A stretch of DNA of 36,147 bases from Myxococcales bacterium (GTDB lineage Bacteria > Myxococcota_A > Bradymonadia > REDH01). Both the position numbers and the translations under genes were made by a program. This document shows, one piece after another, positions 35,752 through 36,147 of the stretch (positions are counted from its first letter, which is position 1; each line of letters begins with the position of its first letter). Under the pieces are notes generated by a model. It did not search any database and was not told the DNA's origin. It worked only from the letters and a program-made list of their open reading frames with translations. The stretch is from contig CANMDT010000021.1 in assembly GCA_947496715.1 (NCBI GenBank), positions 1 to 36,147 of the forward strand. Reading direction: 5' to 3'.

Positions 35752-36147
35752 CTACGGGCGGTCGCGCGGGACGAGCTTGAGGTTCTTCCGCAAGTCGTTG
35801 GTGCGGATGAGGATATCTCGGAGGTTGCGCCGCGTCTCACGGAGGCGGTCACGGGCGGCCTCGAGCTGCATCGTGAGCTGCATCTGGGCGGGACCGGGCT
35901 GTTGGTTTGCGGCCAGCGTACGCTCGAGCGTTGCCACCTGGCCTGCCTGATCTCCCTCGGTCATGGAGAGGTTGGCGAACTGGGCGGCAGCATCGAGGTA
36001 GGCGGGGTTGGACTGCAGGGTTGCGACGGCACGACGGGTCTCGTCGAGCTGCTTCTTCTGCCGGCTGAGCGTCCGCTTGAGCTCCGCGATGTCGGAGCTC
36101 GCCTCGGCAAAGTCGGCCTCACCGCCGGCCCGTGCAACGGTGCCATC
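35752..36147 (-). CDS. Coiled-coil protein, C-terminal part (cut by window edge)
   Basis: The frame is open from the right edge to the TGA/TAG-type stop at 35752, giving 131 visible residues. It is rich in Ala, Glu, Arg, Leu and Gln with heptad-like spacing (IAELKRTLSRQKKQLDETRR; LTMQLEAARDRLRETRRNLR), a strong coiled-coil or long-helix pattern, and a short basic tail. A methionine at 35964 is internal; the reading frame continues upstream to the edge, so the true start is outside. It converges with the dam-like gene, 9 bp apart. Function unknown. Confidence 0.65.
   Translation of the reverse strand, partial: DGTVARAGGEADFAEASSDIAELKRTLSRQKKQLDETRRAVATLQSNPAYLDAAAQFANLSMTEGDQAGQVATLERTLAANQQPGPAQMQLTMQLEAARDRLRETRRNLRDILIRTNDLRKNLKLVPRDRP

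Overview
The window is GC-rich, densely packed DNA from what looks like a deltaproteobacterium-type organism, most likely Myxococcota or Bradymonadales-like. The clues are many small lipoproteins with Asp/Ser/Thr/Gly-rich linkers after the lipidated cysteine, a Ser/Thr kinase fused to an AAA ATPase and a TPR-like region, and a good match to the published Myxococcus xanthus LexA box. The taxonomic call is inference. No rRNA, tRNA, CRISPR array, transposase or phage gene was seen.

Left part (1-7.8 kb): the start of a lipoprotein gene and an LpoB-like lipoprotein run leftward. A large lipid-anchored alpha/beta-hydrolase runs rightward. It converges, with overlapping stop codons, on a translationally coupled pair: the kinase-ATPase protein and the tRNA threonylcarbamoyladenosine enzyme Sua5/TsaC. 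A decayed N-terminal fragment of a DUF1275-type gene lies upstream of the kinase.

7.9-13.7 kb: a rightward, fully overlapping three-gene operon encodes a tandem ATP-grasp protein, a single ATP-grasp protein and a GNAT acetyltransferase. Together they carry three D-Ala-D-Ala-ligase-like domains, which suggests an uncharacterised peptide or amide metabolite pathway. A lipoprotein and a GT4 glycosyltransferase start back to back 17 bp apart. Behind the glycosyltransferase is a broken stub that resembles a DUF2334 deacetylase.

13.7-24.2 kb: M19 dipeptidase and two lipoproteins (leftward); S-adenosylhomocysteinase and a GT2 glycosyltransferase (rightward); the TldE/TldD protease pair coupled to a small exported protein (leftward); an alpha/beta-hydrolase (rightward).

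23.5-33.9 kb: the most interesting region. A leftward operon carries an SCP2 sterol-carrier protein, an aldehyde dehydrogenase, two DUF35 OB-fold proteins, two thiolase-fold proteins without the catalytic cysteine, an acyl-CoA synthetase and a hotdog thioesterase. Upstream lie an SDR dehydrogenase and a KstR-like TetR regulator. Palindromic sites of the actinobacterial KstR type (TnnAACnnGTTnnA) sit in front of the SCP2 gene and in front of the SDR gene. I read this as an aldolytic side-chain-shortening module (retro-aldol cleavage, aldehyde oxidation, CoA reactivation) for steroid-like or other branched acyl-CoAs under KstR-type control. A two-domain lipoprotein with a perfect 54-bp tandem duplication at its start lies inside this region.

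Right end (34-36.1 kb): an ImuA/RecA-like gene without an adjacent imuB or dnaE2, preceded by a LexA box that overlaps a sigma70-like promoter; an AT-rich divergent spacer with an inverted repeat; a Dam-type adenine methylase; and the C-terminal part of a coiled-coil protein cut by the window edge.
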